DNA of 64,000 bases from Anoplopoma fimbria. Lineage: Eukaryota; Chordata; Actinopteri; Perciformes; Anoplopomatidae. Shown in pieces: positions 21,720 to 35,924 of this stretch (its first letter is position 1; each line of letters opens with the position of its first letter). The notes under the pieces are model-generated. The model saw only the letters and a program-made list of their open reading frames with translations. It did not search any database and was not told where the DNA came from. The DNA lies in the NCBI RefSeq assembly GCF_027596085.1, contig NC_072465.1:14808857-14872856 (forward strand), in the 5' to 3' direction. Both the position numbers and the translations under genes were made by a program.

Positions 21720-24149
21720 TGTATTTTTACAATAACACTTTCTAAATGTATTGCATGTATGTACTTCCACTCGTTTTATTTTCTGTTGAAGATAAACATG
21801 CCTAATAATTAGGGGATTTCACATTAAGTATGTTTTTTTTTTTTTAAAGACATGTGCTATATGCTTTATTCTGTTTGATGCCGACAAAATAAAATGTAGA
21901 TTATTACAAGATTGTTTCAGTCTGATTTGTTATTGAATATAAATATAAGAACACTGACTTTTTTCAAAGACTGCACGACATAAAGAGGGAATAAGCTTTA
22001 GTTTTAAATGAAGGCAAGCTATGTCTTTAATACCTTCTGCAGACTCAATGTCAAACATGTTAATGTTACAATATTTGGGATTAAGAGCAGCAAATAATCT
22101 ATTTGCCATGAAAAGATATAACAGAGTTTTGTCAACCTGAGCAGAGAATGAATTTACTCTCCCTCTGTGTATGTTGTATCTAGATATTTTCCTTTCTTTG
22201 TTGACATAGTTGGACTGCATTCATTTGAAAGTCATTCTGCTTTAATACCCACAATTTCAAATGCAGCCAATAAATAAGGTTGTCAACCGGCTTGGATAAC
22301 TTCTTCCAGATAGGAAGATGTGGAAATTAAAAAAGTGAATTACGTGGGACATTTGCAAACCATTGTATACCTAAACTTTAACTTTAGGGACCTTTTTGTG
22401 CATCACTCAGTTTAAGGATTTGTCTCATCACTTAAACCACAAATTCAAACATTAAAACTGAGCTGTTCAATATTTTATAGAAAGCCCAGCTTCTTTTTAG
22501 TGCTCCACCAAAACTTGAGAAATGAAAAAGAGAAAATAAAAGAATTAATAAGCAGTTGGGGTTCAAAAGAATTGCATTACTTTTCCTTTTTACCTGCAGT
22601 CTACATTCCCTGTCTTGCATTATATATCACATTTCTCTAACATGATGACTAAGACTCATCACATGATTTACTATAATGGGTCGGAGCTGATAGCAGAGCT
22701 CTAACACATTTACACGGAAAATAACTTGGACTCGATCCAACTCAGGTCCTTGGTCAGGTCGTGGTCTGAAGTCCACCAGTGAGGCACTTTTGTCAAACGA
22801 GAGGCGGTCAGGCCCAGTAAACAAACACATAACAGACATTCAGGGCTTAGCCTAGACCCCTTGGCATTTCTTAATTTGATAAACAAGCTCTATTAGTGGA
22901 TTATGATGCCTTAATGCACTCTGGCAAGCTATTTACATTCATAGAACCAAAAAAATCCCCTTGCTATCAATTTATTTTTATTGCAATTTTCAAATTATTC
23001 AGCTGGACACCCGGCCCTCCATCAAGCCATAAATTGAGTATCAATGCTCTGTTGTATAAACCAATAATATGCTTGCAGTGGTGTATGCATCAGCTTGTTT
23101 TGGTAGTGTTCTGCCCCCTAGTGATACAAAATGCATTAACCCAGCTTTAAATTTGGTCAGACATATTTAACTGCCAGAACAGCGTAAAGCTTTGAACATA
23201 TCCTTGTGAGCAAAGAAAGCTATACTTTTTGTTGAGAAACATCTATCACACCTCTGGTGTTGGGGAATAGCTTTACTAGTAACAAAGTTATGTTATTAAA
23301 TGACAAAATAAATGAAAGTGTTATCCTGATTCTGTCCTAACTTGATTACAGAACAACTGTGCCCTCTGCACCCTCAACTCCACTGGATTCTGCTCAAACT
23401 CGATTTGTATTTCGCTTCAGATATTTTGTCCTAAATGAATTTCCATAGTTTGAAGAACTTGACATAAGCAGGACTTTGAAATTGTGGTTGAACCAAACCT
23501 TCAGTGTTTGAATCCCTAAAAGCAGCACTGACAACTGTCTGCAAGCACCGACATCCTTAAGATAAATCCCTTACATCATTTATAGAGCACGGGAATCAGT
23601 GAAAGAACCAAATATTTGAGTGAAAACAAAGAAAATCTGCGCGTTTTGTTACAGCGCTATCGTCTTTCTGCACAGCTATCGGGCTGAACCACGGCAACCA
23701 AAAAGAGGGAATTTATTTACCACACATGCGTATGTTTTACGCATCAACTATGTCTTGCGTCGATCTAGAGAAATCAAATATACTGATTGTTATTGATGAT
23801 GAATGCATTTCAAATGTTGGTGTTGTGATTAATACATGCAAAGTAATCGTTTGAAAACGCATTCACGTCACCCCCTGCTGTGGGCGAGAATGGTCTATCC
23901 CGGAAGCGTGTCCTGTGTTTGGGGAAATACCACAAACAAACTGTGTTTACTCTTTCATATTAGGTCATTGTGACTGAGAATACATAATCCAACACCGTCT
24001 TTCTAACAGCCACGTCTTTCTGTCGTAAAGCTGCTGGAGCACAGTCTCGCTGTGTGTAACCCGGAGGACGTGTTTAAGGCTTTAGACAGATATTGTTTTT
24101 CTTGTATTGCATTGGTCGCATCTTTACGTTACAGCTTTGAGAAGGAAAC
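21720..24149. other. Intergenic region between fancd2 and tex264
   Basis: No exon with family resemblance was found on either strand. Most of it is AT-rich. The last 300 bases are richer in CpG and contain promoter-like motifs (separate entry). Confidence 0.6.
23860..24149 (+). promoter_or_regulatory. tex264: Probable tex264 promoter and 5' UTR
   Basis: Immediately upstream of the tex264 ATG are a CRE/ATF-like TCACGTCACC near 23862-23872 and an ETS-type CCCGGAAGCG near 23899-23908, typical of housekeeping promoters. TTACGTTACAG just before 24136 could be an acceptor for a non-coding first exon. The transcription start is not resolved. Confidence 0.4.
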
Positions 24150-27100
24150 ATGTCTGATTTAATTCTGGTGCTCCTGGTACTCGTGCTCCTGGTTTGTTTG
24201 GTTGTGACAGTGGCTGGCTTGGTGGTGTACTCGGGACTCCTGTCTGATGTGATCATAAAGACTGGGCCACCTCCTGTCAGAAATGTTATCATTGCTTATA
24301 AGTTCAAAGAAGGATCGTACAAGGACTCCGGTGCAGGCTACACAGAGTGCTGCAGCATTGGGCCAAAGCTGAGCACCGTCGGTGTCTTCTACGATGACCC
24401 CAAACAGGTGAGGGCCCAGGACTCAGTCTCTGTCAGTCTAACTACACACAGCACTGTATCAGTACACCTGACCTCATGACATAACCACAAAACCCAATGT
24501 ACTTTGTTTCCTGATAAGATGCTGCAGTTGGTGTGATATGCTTTGTTTGACCTGGCCAGAGTTAGAGATAATATGTATTTCTACAGTTTCAGTGACTCTC
24601 TAATGAGCTGTGAATGTTGCAGCAACAGTCCTTTCTTAAGGTCTTGGAGATAAGAAAGTATTATATAAATAGGGTTATAAAATCATCTCAAAAATCATCA
24701 CAATTTCCCAGAGGCCAATTTGGCATCTTTAATTTGCTTCTTTTGTCCAGATCATAGTCCAAAACCAAAAGATATCTCACATACTGTCATATGTGACAAA
24801 GAAAAGCTGCAAATCACATTCAAGAAGCTGAAACAAGCAGTTGTTTTGCATTTGTGCTTTAAAGTCAGAAGTGTTTCTCTTTAAGTTTCATTTCATCCAA
24901 TAATAGACTCATCAACTTATTGTTTAGCTCTAAACCGTTGTATAAGGTTTTACAATTTCAGTGAGTTTTTGGTGGGATGTTCTATCTACTGAGACATTGT
25001 CCTGTCTCAAAGTCTTGGAGATTTGATATGGAATTTAAATTTGCAGTATAACTAGATGTTAATCACTGTAATTTAGCATGTATGGCTCAAGGGGTTAAAT
25101 GTACAAACGGCCTTTTGAAGGGAACTGTGCCTGGATGATGAAATCAGTCAGCTGTTCAATGCCACGTTGCACTGTTGATATTTTTTTCCCTCTCATCTGT
25201 GGCTCCAGGGTGCTTTAGCATTTGTCTGTTTCTGGCTCAAAGATGGGAACCAGACTCCAAACAAGAAGGGCAAACACAGCCTCTTCACATGTGTCTTAAG
25301 AGAGCTGATATGTGTCTGCTAGTGCCCTTATTGATCTAAATGGTTATGAAGTGACAGTCACAATCCAGATGCGAGAAGCAATGAATCTATCTTTGTCATT
25401 CTGATCCTAATCCAAAAACCAAACCAAATTTCTTATAAATGGGTCATTCCCAAACTGAGATCTGCGGTTGTCTCTTGCTTTCATTTCACATTCGGCTGTT
25501 CATCACAAGGTGTGTTTTCAGTCAACAAGAAATGTGTCCATAACAGCTGCTTGTTACATGGGAAAGTTTATTGAGTTTATACTGATGAAAGAAGAGTACA
25601 CACACATGGTAAAATTCCACAAAGGCAGAATATAGCCTATTTATAGCTTTATCCATGACTTAACAACAGAACTAACTTTTCAACGGGGTTTGCTCTTTGA
25701 TTAGCTCTTAGCTTAGATTGTATTGCTTAACGTCCTGCTGACATTTGAGTGCTGTGTTTGTTGTGGCCGGGTGAGCTTATTAGTGGAGGTTCATAGACTA
25801 TGGCTAGTCAGCTTTATTAAAGGTGCAGTTTGTAGGATTTGGCAGCATATAGTGGTGAGGTTGCAGCTTGCAACCAACCCAAACTTCTCCCGTGTGCCAA
25901 GAACTACGGTCTCCGACACAAAAAAGTGAGAACTCTATCTAGAGCCAGAGTTTGGTTTACCCTTTAAAACACAAATATTATTATTTTCAGGTCATTATAC
26001 ACTAGAGGAAACATACTTATTCATATTATATTCCATTTCTGCCAATAGATCCCCCAAAGTGCTAAACACTGTTCCTTTAAGTCATCAATGAATGTCAATT
26101 GATTAAAAAATGTGGCAGACTGTAGCACTTTGGGTTTGTCTTTCTGCTTACCCCAGCCAGTTTGTCTGTAACACACTGTCCTTTTTAAGTAAAGGCTTTT
26201 GGTGGAAACCCTGACTGTGATTCATACCAGTGGAAAATTGTTGCAAGAGGCTCATTGAGGAACTTTTAAAACGTTTCAGCTGCATCCAAAATTTATGGAA
26301 AGTCTGGATCATAAGGGCCATTATAGGATGTTTTTTTTTAGATAAACTGAAGATGTATGGACCTCCGACTTCCTTATGGTGATAGATTAGACATCACAGA
26401 TATAAATAAAGTATGTTAATACTGTCATTAACTGATTCAAAGTTTAGTTCCCAAATTCAATGATTCAGAGAATAAGACCCTCGTCGGTCTCATACTGTCT
26501 GTTTTCATTGTTTGTCTAGTGACATGGGTATTTGTTGACTTTTCTTTGCAAATCTAAAGAGTCTGATTACCCACCACCAGCCTCACAAAACTAACCTCAA
26601 AATGTGGGGATGCCATTCAGCTGAACTTTGGCTGAACATCATTTCTAGTAAATGTTATTACTTGTTTTTATGTGACTCAGTCCAAAACTGTAATGCCCAA
26701 TTAAGGAATAAATAAGTTTTAAGGGCATTAGGAAGTCAACTCTTCCTACTTTTGCATGAATTACAGTGGACTTTGCAAATTGCTGTATTTGGACTTGACT
26801 CAATACACATAAGGTGGCCTCTGCATTGGGTTTAAACAGCAACTAGCAAATGTTTATTTACAAGGATACAGAATACAAGGAAGTAGTCATAAACCACCAT
26901 AGTGTTCTGACATTTCTCCATTAAAGTCAATGAGAAGATCTTTTGAGCTACATCTTCGTTGGCTGCATTTGAAAATGTAAATTTGTACTGAACATTATAA
27001 GCCTGTTTTCCTACTGCACACTAGATGGCAGTGTTGACATTGGAACAGGGTTGTGTGGGAGCTCCTCAAACCCACATTGATCTTTGTAATTAATTTATAA

Positions 27101-30100
27101 CCATGGCATAAGTAGTGTGACTCAGCCCCTTATAATTAATTCAGTCAAAAATGGATTTCCGATCTGCTCAAGTGGCTGTGTGTTAATTGGTCACACTACT
27201 CTATTGGATTTTCTAGTATCACTGGTTTTCTACAAATTACACTCATTTGCATTCACCTTGCGTTAAAGTTTTGATATAATCCCTGTTTAATGACTACAAT
27301 ACAAGCCAGTAGGACTCTGTGTCCTGACTACCAGCATTCAGAATTAACCACAACAATGGATCATTTTAATCACTGGATGGGGGTAAAGCTGGCTTCTGTT
27401 CTAGGGCATAAATCAACTGTTTGTTTGGGAAGTCAGACATCTCTCTGGACAGCTGTGGACTCCAGAGAGTGGACTGTTCGATTCAACTGGTCTGCACTGG
27501 TAAAGGCGTGTTGTGGCAATCCTCACCTCACTTACTTGAGGTGTTTGAGGCAGCACCAATTAGCACTAAATCATGACATGCATGTGTGTGTTTGCATTTG
27601 TGCTTTTAATTGCCACAAGTTATTATCACAAAGGCCTGAGGGATTGAACTGTGGAGCAGTTCGGCTCATGGGTCAGTCAACCGTAGAGTAGTTGACTCAC
27701 CGGTATATACTGTGGGTATAAGCCTGCCATTGGCCGTCTATTTTAGCTGGCATTCGCAATACGAGGCCTACTGGACAGTGACCCACAACAGGGACGGTTA
27801 CACTTTAAACACACCTAACCATTCAAGGCAGAGTTGCCTCAGGCTTTGCTGTAATGGGGCTTTGACACAAGAATGGAGGAATTCCCAGTCTGGATAAAGG
27901 ACAGGCTAACTCATTGAATTCCTGGGTTGTACCACTTTGGTATTTTGTAGAATGGCGAGAAGTAAAAAATCCACAGGCAGACTGCTCCTGAGCAAAACTC
28001 ATTACTAAGAATGGACAGCAGAGAATGCTCACAGACCAGCGTGAGTGTCATCACCAATAAACCACCAGAGAGTAAGGATCATATCTTATCTTCATTATAA
28101 TTATTAGAAGACAAAAAAAAATGCATAGACAATTTGTTAACTATGATGCTCTCTGAGATGGATATGATCGACGTCTGTCCATACCTGGTAGAGTCACACA
28201 TACAGCTGCCTCTGACACTGATAACATGATGTGTCTTTAAACGAGGCTAAACTAGAGCTGCGTTTTGGTTCATCCTGTGATCTACTGAATTTCCACTTTG
28301 TTTTAGTTTCTGAAGCAACCCCACTTGTGGCTCCCCATGACAAGTAGGAGAAAATGAAATGTCATGTGTAAACGTGTATGGGAGTGGCGGTGAGAGATGA
28401 GGCGAGGTGTTGAACTGCCTTGGAAGAGGGGTATAAATTGGTAGGAGTCTGACTCACCTTGAGAGCCTTGCAATGCTCCAATTCATCAATTGGAATTTCA
28501 GATCAGAGCGCCGAGCATCACTACACTCCCAGTCAAATTTATTAGCATTTTACTGCCGCTTGTCTGTCTGTCGACAGCAACAACATGAAAGGGTGGCTTC
28601 TGGCAAGGAGTTGCCGCTTTTAAAGGTGGATATAAAATGAGAAAATAAATACGCTGATACTCTGAAGTCTGGTCCCACAGGTCTTCAAGTCAATATTATG
28701 CACGATTGTGGACATGCAGGCTCTCCCTATTGTAAAGCACCCCATTAATGTTTATGGACATCTCTACACTGAGTGAGATACTGCAAAACGAGAAGGCAGA
28801 AATCGAGACAGAATATATTAGATGGGGAGCTGCTTTTCTATCCCGGGAAACAACTGTTGAGTCTATTTTTAGGATGCCATTTTGAACCGTTTTCCCAAAC
28901 TGTGTAGAAATGAAGACATTACTCAACTCAAGCTGACTACTACGATTAGTCAGTGAAACAAGATGGTGAAGAATGACTTTAAATCCTCTGCGCCATCAAC
29001 CCTGTGACATGCATTAGCTCTTAAACCAGTGTTATGATGCACAAGATATTGAACTGCACAGGCAAATATTTATCAGAGATTCTTAACGAGAGCAAGGAGG
29101 TGGAGGAAGTCAGTTGAACATTTGTAGAGAAGGAAGTGAGCCTATGCAGAGGAGGGAGGGATTCATTCATGTCTCCTTTCAGAGCAGATTATCTCCCTGC
29201 TCTGTGACATCTGGCTGGAGGAGTGCCACACCATGTCCAGCTGGCCAAGGAGTGGTGAACCAACTCAACGACTGTGGCGAAGAGAAAACCAAGTACTGCC
29301 TCCAGCAGGCTGCTTATCCACGCCAGTTATTATACATGCCAGAACTCCCAGGATGCCACGTGTAATTACCAGCTAAGTCTGAGCACCGCCTAAAGGCACA
29401 GAGCTGCACTTGGTAAAAGAGAGAGAGGCACCAAAAAAAAAAGATTTCCACTGGCTTCATTCTGTAGGGGCCAGTGGGGCCTCATCACTGTGGACGATAT
29501 ATAGTCTGATTTGGGTGGTTGAAGGCCGCTTCCTTTTTAAAGAAGGAAATATTGACGATTTGAACAAGTCTTCAAATTATTTCCATAATCGTTTTTTTCT
29601 TTGTCCCCAAATAGTGAAATGACCCTCACTGCTCCCTTGCTGAATCAGTCCACTCTCACTGCACTTGTTTGGCTAAGCATACTTGCTGCTCCATTAATTT
29701 AGCAGCAAACAGCCCATCACAGCATACCTGTGGTCCCAGTGCTGTGTAGCCCTATTAGTTTCAATTTCCCTCCTGCTGACTTTGTCTCGACTGCCTCGTC
29801 TGCCTGTTGGAGGCCCGAACGGCTTCCAATCAGCTGAGAAGGGTTATTGCTCTGACACGCTGAGGCGAAAGACATCTCTTGTTGAGGTATTGCTCATCCC
29901 GTAGTCTTCTCTACTTCTCGCTACACCTGTGTCAGGTGCTTTGCTTTTCGTGGACGTGACCTAAACACCATCTGTATCATTGCTCCAGATATAGAAAGAA
30001 CATTCTACTGCAAACTGCTGAACAGATATAGACCTCTCCGGCTAAAGGCAGTGATGCGTATTGTTTGTGTTATAAATGTATCCGATGCATTTGTACTATG

Positions 30101-33100
30101 GATGGAATTTCTTTTGTTGGGGTCATTATGTGCTTGTCACCAACTTGATGTGTTCTTTATGAATGCTGCATTTGCTGCTTGTCGTGCTTCACTGCAGACG
30201 TTGATGTGAGGATGGCCTAGAAGTTCAGAGAGGCCCAAAATGTGCAGATTTATTGTCTGCAGTGCAGTGAAGGACCCTCGTACAATCACAGCCTATTAAC
30301 TCCATTCCGGCATAATGGTAAACCCAGTTTGCCAACAAGAGCGTGGAGGGCAAATGTGATGTTTTGCTCACATTTTTTAAAATTTCAATGACACTTGTTA
30401 GTTGTTGAAAAGCATACTAAAAGGAAGCCTGTATTTATTCTTTTTAAGTTCTTGTTTCCTGCCTCACAGAAGCGTTGCTGTGTTACCTTCTCGTAGTTTA
30501 TGTGGGTTGTTTAAAGAGGTAGCTGATGTTATGCTGCTTCAATTCAAATCGCTCCCTCTCTGCTAGTTTATCTTTGCATTTTGATGATCAGTCGCTTGGC
30601 ATTTGTGTTTCAATGAGCGTGGCGATGGTCCTCGGTCAGGCGGAGTATGGTATGATATTTATGATCCTGTCTTTACATTAAACACAGAGTGTTGTCTGCT
30701 TGTCTTGTTTGTCCCTGTCCTCCCTAACCTGCTAACTCTACAGAAATGACCATTTGTAAAAGGGGGCCAGCACTTCAACTCCAACCAATGCATACCAAGT
30801 GGTGATAGCCAGGAGGGAAGACATGCAGGGCCAAGAGGAGAGATGAAGAGAGTAAATCCTCATTACGTGTCTGCTAATAAGGAATTACCTCTGTCAGCTA
30901 TACCTTTTTATTGTTGAAGTGATCTCATCCATCAAAAAAAAGGCCCTTGTAGCCTCAAGCAAAGAATTGCTTTTGAAATTACTTTCTTTCTAAACAGGTC
31001 CTTGGAGACCAGGCTTAGGGGAATCTGGTAGAGATGGGAATGGCACCATTTGTGAAGGGAAGCCATCTTAGGGACCCACGGGCCACGAGCTCTACAAAAG
31101 TATAAGTCTTTTTTTCCCTCTCGATTTAACGAGCTTGCTTAGCGAAGGGAAATATCGGAAATTAATATTTGCCTTACTTGAAATCAGCAGAGACATATTC
31201 AGATGAAATTAAACATTTGTGTAAATCTTGCAGATAGCTTCAATGTACATTCAGTGGAGTTTACAAGTCACTGCAGCTTGCTACAGAAACATAATAATGT
31301 CAGCGCCCAGTTACAGTGGTAAAATCTCCAGAGTTTTCCCATTATCTGGCGCTTTGCTTCTCCCCGAGGTCAATCAAAAGCCACAGTCTGTTTTCCTCAG
31401 CTACCTGTGAGAAAAGGAATCACACGCTGTCTTACAAAGTACAGCTTCGGCAGTAGCAGAGTGTAAGAGTGCCCCTGCCCAGCGTGGACAGCTTCTGAAT
31501 TTTCTACCTTTTCTGGTGTTAAAATTTTAGACATACACAACTTTGATGGGGAAACGGTACAAGTCAAGTACATAGAATAGTGTTCTCCTCTCCTTCCTAA
31601 TTGCCTGTAGTCTCTGGGGTGTGTTATCTGGAGGGAAGCAAAGATGAGATGCAGTCAGGGCTGCTGTTTGTTCTTGCCACTGTGTGGGTTGTGAATGATA
31701 GCTAGAGCCCTGAATGATATCATTAGTGAACTACTGCTTTGGCTAACATACTGTAGTCCATCAGTGCGGAGAGCAGGAGAGATGGCGAGATGGTAAGATA
31801 CTGAAGCAAGACCGTGGGAGGACAGTTGTTATCCCCTCTGTGTTTGAATGTGTTTTGTTTTTGTCTTATCATAGAGCACCAGTGTTGACAAGGAGTAGCT
31901 CTTTACATGAGGCTGTTTGGCAGCCCATGCATTTAAGACGGAGTTGCAGACCAACCCCTGCACATAAATCCATTTACAGCAGAACAATGCAGTCGTTTAA
32001 AAAAAGTCTAACAAACAAAGGTCTAAGACAATTTGAATTATTTGGTATAACGGGCAGGGTGATAATTTAGTATAAGTGTAATGATGATATGATCATGTTG
32101 TGTTATTGTTTTACAAAATTGTGTAATTAATGATTCCAAGCTAAATATAGTGAATTAATAAATAGTGATTTAAATTGTTCAAGTGGATGTTTTACCTCTA
32201 TTGAGAGTTTATTCAATGTATTTGTATGCTTGTTTTTTGACATGTGATGGATAAATATTTCACAACAAGAATAAGTAGGATTTGAAATCGTTATGGCGGT
32301 GGAAAAATATATATTGAATACAATAAATCTTTTGTCTAGTATTTTATGTAATTATCGTAGTAATGCATATAGCTATAAATTTCAGCTTTCTCCTAATATT
32401 TTATAGCAAACTTAAACAACTTTCTCCGGTGTGATGGAGCTACGTAACATCATCCAGAGGCTGGCAGAAAGTTAAAATAGTTTAACTTTAGCCAACAATT
32501 TTATCTACTGTTATTGTTGCCGTTGTTATGTCAAAGTCTGTTCCTGTTTTGAATAGTGTTTCACTGATCTTAAAATGATAGTGCCGCCCTCTGTGGTTAG
32601 CGTTGGGGATAAGGGTTGGTTCAGGTTTAGGTAGGGGAAAAAACGCATATCGATACAAACATGATATACAGTTTGCCGTATACCCACTGCCTGATTCCAT
32701 GTCAACAACGCAGTGATATTTTGAGCTGAATGCTAATGTCTGCATGCTAACATGCTCACAATAACAGTGAATTATAATGATGTTTGGTAGTTGTAATGTT
32801 GATAAAGTCCACCATCTCTCTTCAGCATGCTAACATTTTATAGTTAGAATAGCATATAAACATAGTACAAGTACAGGTGAGGATGATGGAAATGCTGTTA
32901 GTTTTGCAGGTTATTAATCAAAGCGTACTGGAAAAAAATCATGTTTTCACCCCATTACTGCATATTCTGTCCCAATAGTTCCAGAGATATCACAAAGTAA
33001 TTATACTTTATAATGATATGAGAATGTACTTTTTTTAGGGACAAGAAACTACATAGAGGAGCTTATTGGTCTACAAAAAACATTATTTGAAAAGTTTAAC

Positions 33101-35924
33101 TTAAGGCTAGTAGCGCTTAATGTGGATTATTATATGGACTTGATTGAAGCCATACCACTCGACCCTAATTGCAACTTTATTTCTGCCTTAAAATAGATAT
33201 CTCTTCATTGTCACATGGCTGTAATGACACAAAAATAACACAGCCATTGTGACTGCCCGTATTTGCAATGACTCATTGCCTCATTGTAAATAGATCAAGT
33301 GCATCTCATGCTGCCTTCAATGAATAATACCCTGTCAAAGGCAGGTGATCTGTGCGCTCTGACTCACTGTTTAACATGGTGGCAAGGGGCTCTGTCAGGT
33401 GACAGTAAAGATTATCTGCTCATGCTCAACAGGCACTGTCAGTCATTATTATTACCCACATCATGCAGACATTAAGAGGCACTGAGGGTTAGGTTGGGCT
33501 GCTCAAATAGATTTATATCAACCAGGGAGTCTTACTGGCAGCTGAATTACGGCACAAAAGCTGCTGTACGAATAAAGTAGGACAGTGGAAAGAGTGAAGT
33601 GTAGTAGCAACACAATGCAGTCAAAAATAACCCAGAATGTGAGAAATGAGACGAAAAAGAAGAGAAGGTTGTGGCAGTTAGATGTGATAATTGTGCTGGG
33701 ACGCCAGGGACATGAAGATGAGTGTTGCTGACTCCCATCTGTGTCCCCTCAGTGCCAGCCCTTCACAGACGGCCACTGTCACAGAGCAGAAACCAGCAGC
33801 AAGTCTTAGGGGACCATACCAGGGTTTTTGTATGTTTTATCCCATTTAGTTCAGAAAACATATAGTGTGTTTACTTTTTGGCAAGTTCTGCCTTCCATGC
33901 TGCCACTTAGATTAGCTTTGCATCTCTTTGTGTCAACATAACATTACTCAGATAGGTCTCTGTACAGAAATAAATGGAAACCAGCAGGGTTTTCTGAGTT
34001 TTCTGCAGATAATCGGTGCATACTTTCTTTCATCATCATTATTATTGGCAGTTCTCATGTCTAAAGGAATTATTGCAATATATTTCGCCCATGCCTGCCT
34101 TGAAGCTAGGAAACAAGTCCTAGCTAAAATACTGTGGCAGTATGTATAAAAAAAAAAAAAAAGGGCAGACATTTAAAGTGTACCTTTGTAATTTTTTGTA
34201 AATTGAGAAAAATATGCAACAATAGCTGCTACAGTCCTTTAACAACAGCTTCCACTCCCACACATTTGAAGCTCTACAGGCAGACCGTAAACTGTCTGCA
34301 AACATATGTGGGTTGGAGAATCTGTTTCAGATCATTGTCTGACTGGCAATTTCCTCAATGATATTTATTCTTTCTCTTTCATACCTGCATGCAGACATGT
34401 GGGCGCATTAGAGATGCAATATGTACAATCTGGACACATGCTCCAAACCAAGAGGGGGCAGCTTTTCATCTCTATTACTGGGTCGATACAATCAAATTTA
34501 TAGAGATTGGTTATAAAAAACAACAGAAAAAAAGAAGCTAACCACTATCTAGCAGCAGGGCAAGAATATGCAGGATTCAACTAAACTTCTGAAACTCTGA
34601 GAGCTGGTAAAAACAAACCAGCGCCAGAATCTTAAACATAAAAAGTTGGTCATATCTTTACCTACTACTACAGTAATAATAATAATAATATTTTTTTATT
34701 TGAGCACAGTGTAAAATTGAGTAACCAAGTCTGGCACAGTAACATACTTTGCAGCACAGATACAATTTGAACTGCCACATATGTGACCTGGCGGTTGATA
34801 TCTGGAGTGGAATGTTTACCAGAGCTGTCAGCTCCGTTTTCAGTGACAAACAAACTATGTGAAGGCGCAACGTCCCAAGTTAAAATCAAACAACTTTTAT
34901 TTTTACTTCCACACATGTGCAGCATTAACCGCACTAATGACACACCCCTCTGTCTGGGCCGCCCTGCTTTTTTGATAATTATATGTTGTAAAAAAAAAAT
35001 GTCAGGTGGGTAAGAACAAATTGGTGGCATCTGTATGCTACATTCATCTAATGCAGGGTTCAGTTATTTTTGTGTCGTCATTTTAGTCATTTCTTGCAAA
35101 CAAATTTAACATAAAAATACTTAAATAACCTCACTGTAATACAGCTAGCCTCAGGTCCTAATATCAATATTATATTAATAATTTATTTTAATATTTTGTC
35201 TTTTTGCCTTTAATGGATAGTGATGGTCAGGAAAGGGGGAGAGTGAGGGACGATATGCACAAAGGGCTGTGTGTCAGATCTGAACCCGCTCACTCTTTTT
35301 TACCCCTCTAACTATGGACAACCTTTATGAAAATAAAGTTGGTTAAAAAGTTTGACACAGTGCAGTAGTCCTTGAATAGCTTATTTTCAGGGTTTTATAT
35401 TTAATGTGGCCTACTTAACTTATTGCATTTCCTTGTGCATAAAAGACTAAAATTTGATAAACTGTGATATATGTTATAGATCAATATATATCTGTCTCGA
35501 ATCTCACAGAAATTTGCTACAGTATATTACAATAGAACTACATTAAAATGTCTTATTGTTCCTCCAACAGAAGCCGTTACCTTGCCTTGTGTTCAATGGT
35601 TGTAAAATAAAAATAAGTACCTGTTTCTACTGGTGACTCATGGAAAGGTTTAAAGTGGATTTGTAGATGTTTCATATATATTTCCTCTCTCTGTCCCCTC
35701 AGAGGCCAGCGGAGAAATGTCGCTACGTGGTGGGCAGTGTCCTGTGCGAGGGTGAAGAGAAGCCAGATGAAGAACTGCAGAAGACGTATGAGAAGTTTGG
35801 ATTCAAGGTGTTTTCTCTGCCTGAAGTGAGCCACGCTGTGACCACCAGCTTCCCCTGCACCACCCCTCTGTCTCACGTGCTGGGACCTTACAGGGTCTAC
35901 CCCAGGCTCGCTTCCTACATCGAG
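24150..35924 (+). CDS. tex264: Testis-expressed protein 264 (ER-phagy receptor), 5' part, two coding exons
   Basis: Exon 24150-24407 encodes residues 1-86 and exon 35703-35924 residues 87-160; both junctions are phase 0. The protein starts MSDLILVLLVLVLLVCLVV, a leucine/valine-rich signal anchor over about residues 4-29 followed by VVYSGLL. GPPPVRNVIIAYKFKEGSYK and CSIGPKLSTVGVFYDDP then match vertebrate TEX264. The second exon gives KCRYVVGSVL, CEGEEKP, KFGFKVFSLPEVSHAV and YRVYPRLASYIE of the GyrI-like domain. In mammals TEX264 is a single-pass ER protein that binds LC3 through a C-terminal LIR motif and assists p97 with TOP1 adduct repair. The human protein has about 313 residues, so roughly half is missing here, including the LIR. 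The next exon, expected to begin near ERKLCAHP, was not found up to position 64000. Confidence 0.95.
25817..26080. mobile_element. MITE-like element with TTAAAGG terminal inverted repeats
   Basis: The left end TTAAAGGTGCAGTTTGTAGG mirrors the right end, whose reverse complement is TTAAAGGAACAGTGTTTAGC. The 264-bp body, with GTGGTGAGGTTGCAGCTTGC, AGAGCCAGAGTTTGG and CTGCCAATAGATCCCCC, matches a repeat seen in many teleost genomes. The terminal TTAA could be a target duplication of a piggyBac-type element, but I cannot assign the superfamily. Confidence 0.65.
32713..32935. repeat. Dispersed teleost repeat (GCTAACATG-rich)
   Basis: The text TGAGCTGAATGCTAATGTC, GCATGCTAACATGCTCAC, AGCATGCTAACATTTT and AGTTTTGCAGGTTATTAATC reads like a diverged copy of a common fish interspersed repeat. 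The identification is from memory of the pattern; no terminal repeats were resolved. Confidence 0.45.

Larger units (their letters stand above)
24408..35702 (+). other. tex264: tex264 intron between the two visible coding exons
   Basis: An 11.3 kb AT-rich intron with a GTGAGG donor and CCCCTCAG acceptor. It contains a MITE-like element (25817-26080) and another dispersed repeat (32713-32935). I see no further exon and no recognisable RNA gene. Confidence 0.7.
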
